From assembly GCF_900129585.1 (NCBI RefSeq), contig NZ_FQWF01000005.1:124001-188000 (forward strand): DNA of 64,000 bases, read 5' to 3'. The position numbers and the translations under genes are program-made. The first letter of the stretch is position 1. Every line of letters starts with the position of its first letter. Of the stretch, positions 63,660 through 64,000 are shown piece after piece. Under the pieces are notes generated by a model. It searched no databases. It saw nothing but the letters and a program-made list of their open reading frames with translations, and was not told where the DNA came from. Origin of the DNA: Flavobacterium micromati. GTDB taxonomy: Bacteria; Bacteroidota; Bacteroidia; Flavobacteriales; Flavobacteriaceae.

Positions 63660-64000
63660 ATGATGGCAAGATTCAAAGAAAATGATTTACCCAAATCAAA
63701 AATTACAGCTACTTCTCTCAATAAAGCACTAATTATTTTTAAGTATGCAGGCAATCATAAATGGAAATTTTATGTTGGTTTAGTTTTTCTACTCTTTACC
63801 GGTGCGACTGCCCTAGCCTTTCCTAAATTGATGGGAATGCTTATAGATTGTGTAAAAAATAGAGATATGTCTCAGGCTAATTATATTGCGCTTGGTTTAG
63901 TTGTCATATTATTTATGCAATCCATCTTTTCTTTTTTCAGACTCTATTTATTTGTAAATTTTACCGAGCATACGTTAGCAAACCTGAGATTGGCTTTATA
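63660..64000 (+). CDS. ABC transporter, membrane-spanning N-terminus, cut by the window end
   Basis: 113 codons, with no stop before the window ends. Either of the two adjacent ATGs (63660, 63663) may be used. The text reads as the first two transmembrane helices of an ABC exporter (WKFYVGLVFLLFTGATALAFPKLMGMLIDCV and IALGLVVILFMQSIFSFFRLYLF), ending just where the cytoplasmic loop begins. The pattern fits MsbA/bacterial exporter type half-transporters; ATPase and substrate lie outside the window. Confidence 0.85.
   Translation, partial: MMARFKENDLPKSKITATSLNKALIIFKYAGNHKWKFYVGLVFLLFTGATALAFPKLMGMLIDCVKNRDMSQANYIALGLVVILFMQSIFSFFRLYLFVNFTEHTLANLRLAL

Noticed and set aside
1..64000. CRISPR array, insertion sequence, prophage or integrase
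   Set aside because: No regularly spaced repeats, transposase, integrase or phage structural gene was recognised.

Overview
The window looks like a chromosome segment of a low-GC Bacteroidota, most likely a Flavobacterium. Pointers are Bacteroidota-type promoters (TAnnTTTG boxes, two of them with TTTG exactly 19 bases upstream), almost no Shine-Dalgarno sites, a six-domain S1 protein gene, a class II ketol-acid reductoisomerase, a fused alpha/beta branched-chain 2-oxoacid dehydrogenase E1, and small interspersed palindromic repeats of kinds I associate with Flavobacterium. No rRNA, CRISPR array, prophage or insertion sequence was seen.

Layout. 1-2.2 kb: the 3' end of a MutS2-like gene, a small GIY-YIG gene bracketed by degenerate inverted repeats, a DUF393 gene and a 43-codon membrane peptide. 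2.2-15 kb: housekeeping and envelope genes (EttA, DNA polymerase III delta, an HsdR_N-like nuclease-fold protein, a glycosyltransferase, an OmpA lipoprotein, threonylcarbamoyl-AMP synthase, a UvrD-type helicase, a TauE permease, a beta-lactamase-fold lipoprotein). 15-22 kb: a decaying stretch with a second GIY-YIG gene, an M1 aminopeptidase, a broken Dph6-like ATP pyrophosphatase gene, a GAF histidine kinase, DUF1697, and 1.3 kb holding a gene remnant, palindromes and a large structured RNA element. 22-31 kb: recG and a complete RND efflux operon (adaptor, pump, TolC). 30-33.4 kb: an AraC regulator facing a DUF779-aldehyde dehydrogenase pair. 33.6-39 kb: pheT, a fasciclin protein and rpsA with a long leader. 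39-47.5 kb: a minus-strand leuA-leuB-ilvD-ilvB-ilvN-ilvC cluster without leuC, leuD or ilvA. 47.6-61.4 kb: a conserved unknown protein, small genes, the E1 gene with a DUF4160-DUF2442 pair at its 3' end, an oxygenase, a SUI1-like factor, a nucleoside phosphorylase, a four-gene plus-strand group (reductase-like SDR, acetyltransferase, cytoplasmic solute-binding-fold protein, transglutaminase-like membrane protein) and an acyl-CoA dehydrogenase. 61.6-64 kb: a membrane glycosyltransferase, tRNA-Val and the start of an ABC exporter.

Functional links. The leu-ilv cluster makes branched-chain amino acid precursors, while the E1 protein 8 kb away probably oxidises branched-chain 2-oxoacids for anteiso/iso fatty acids or catabolism. 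The AraC regulator probably controls the aldehyde dehydrogenase next to it; a repeated TGCTATT motif upstream of that gene may be its site.

The observations most worth following are: (1) the DUF4160-DUF2442 pair, which sits between the full E1 gene and a displaced second copy of the E1 3' end, as expected for a Campbell-type insertion; (2) two structured RNA elements that appear to use the same internal-loop motif with its strands exchanged; (3) a GIY-YIG gene between inverted copies of an intergenic repeat; (4) a paired hairpin element placed directly after two stop codons; and (5) an rpsA leader hairpin. Coordinates of starts and short motifs were read by eye. Family assignments come from recognised motifs, not from a search.
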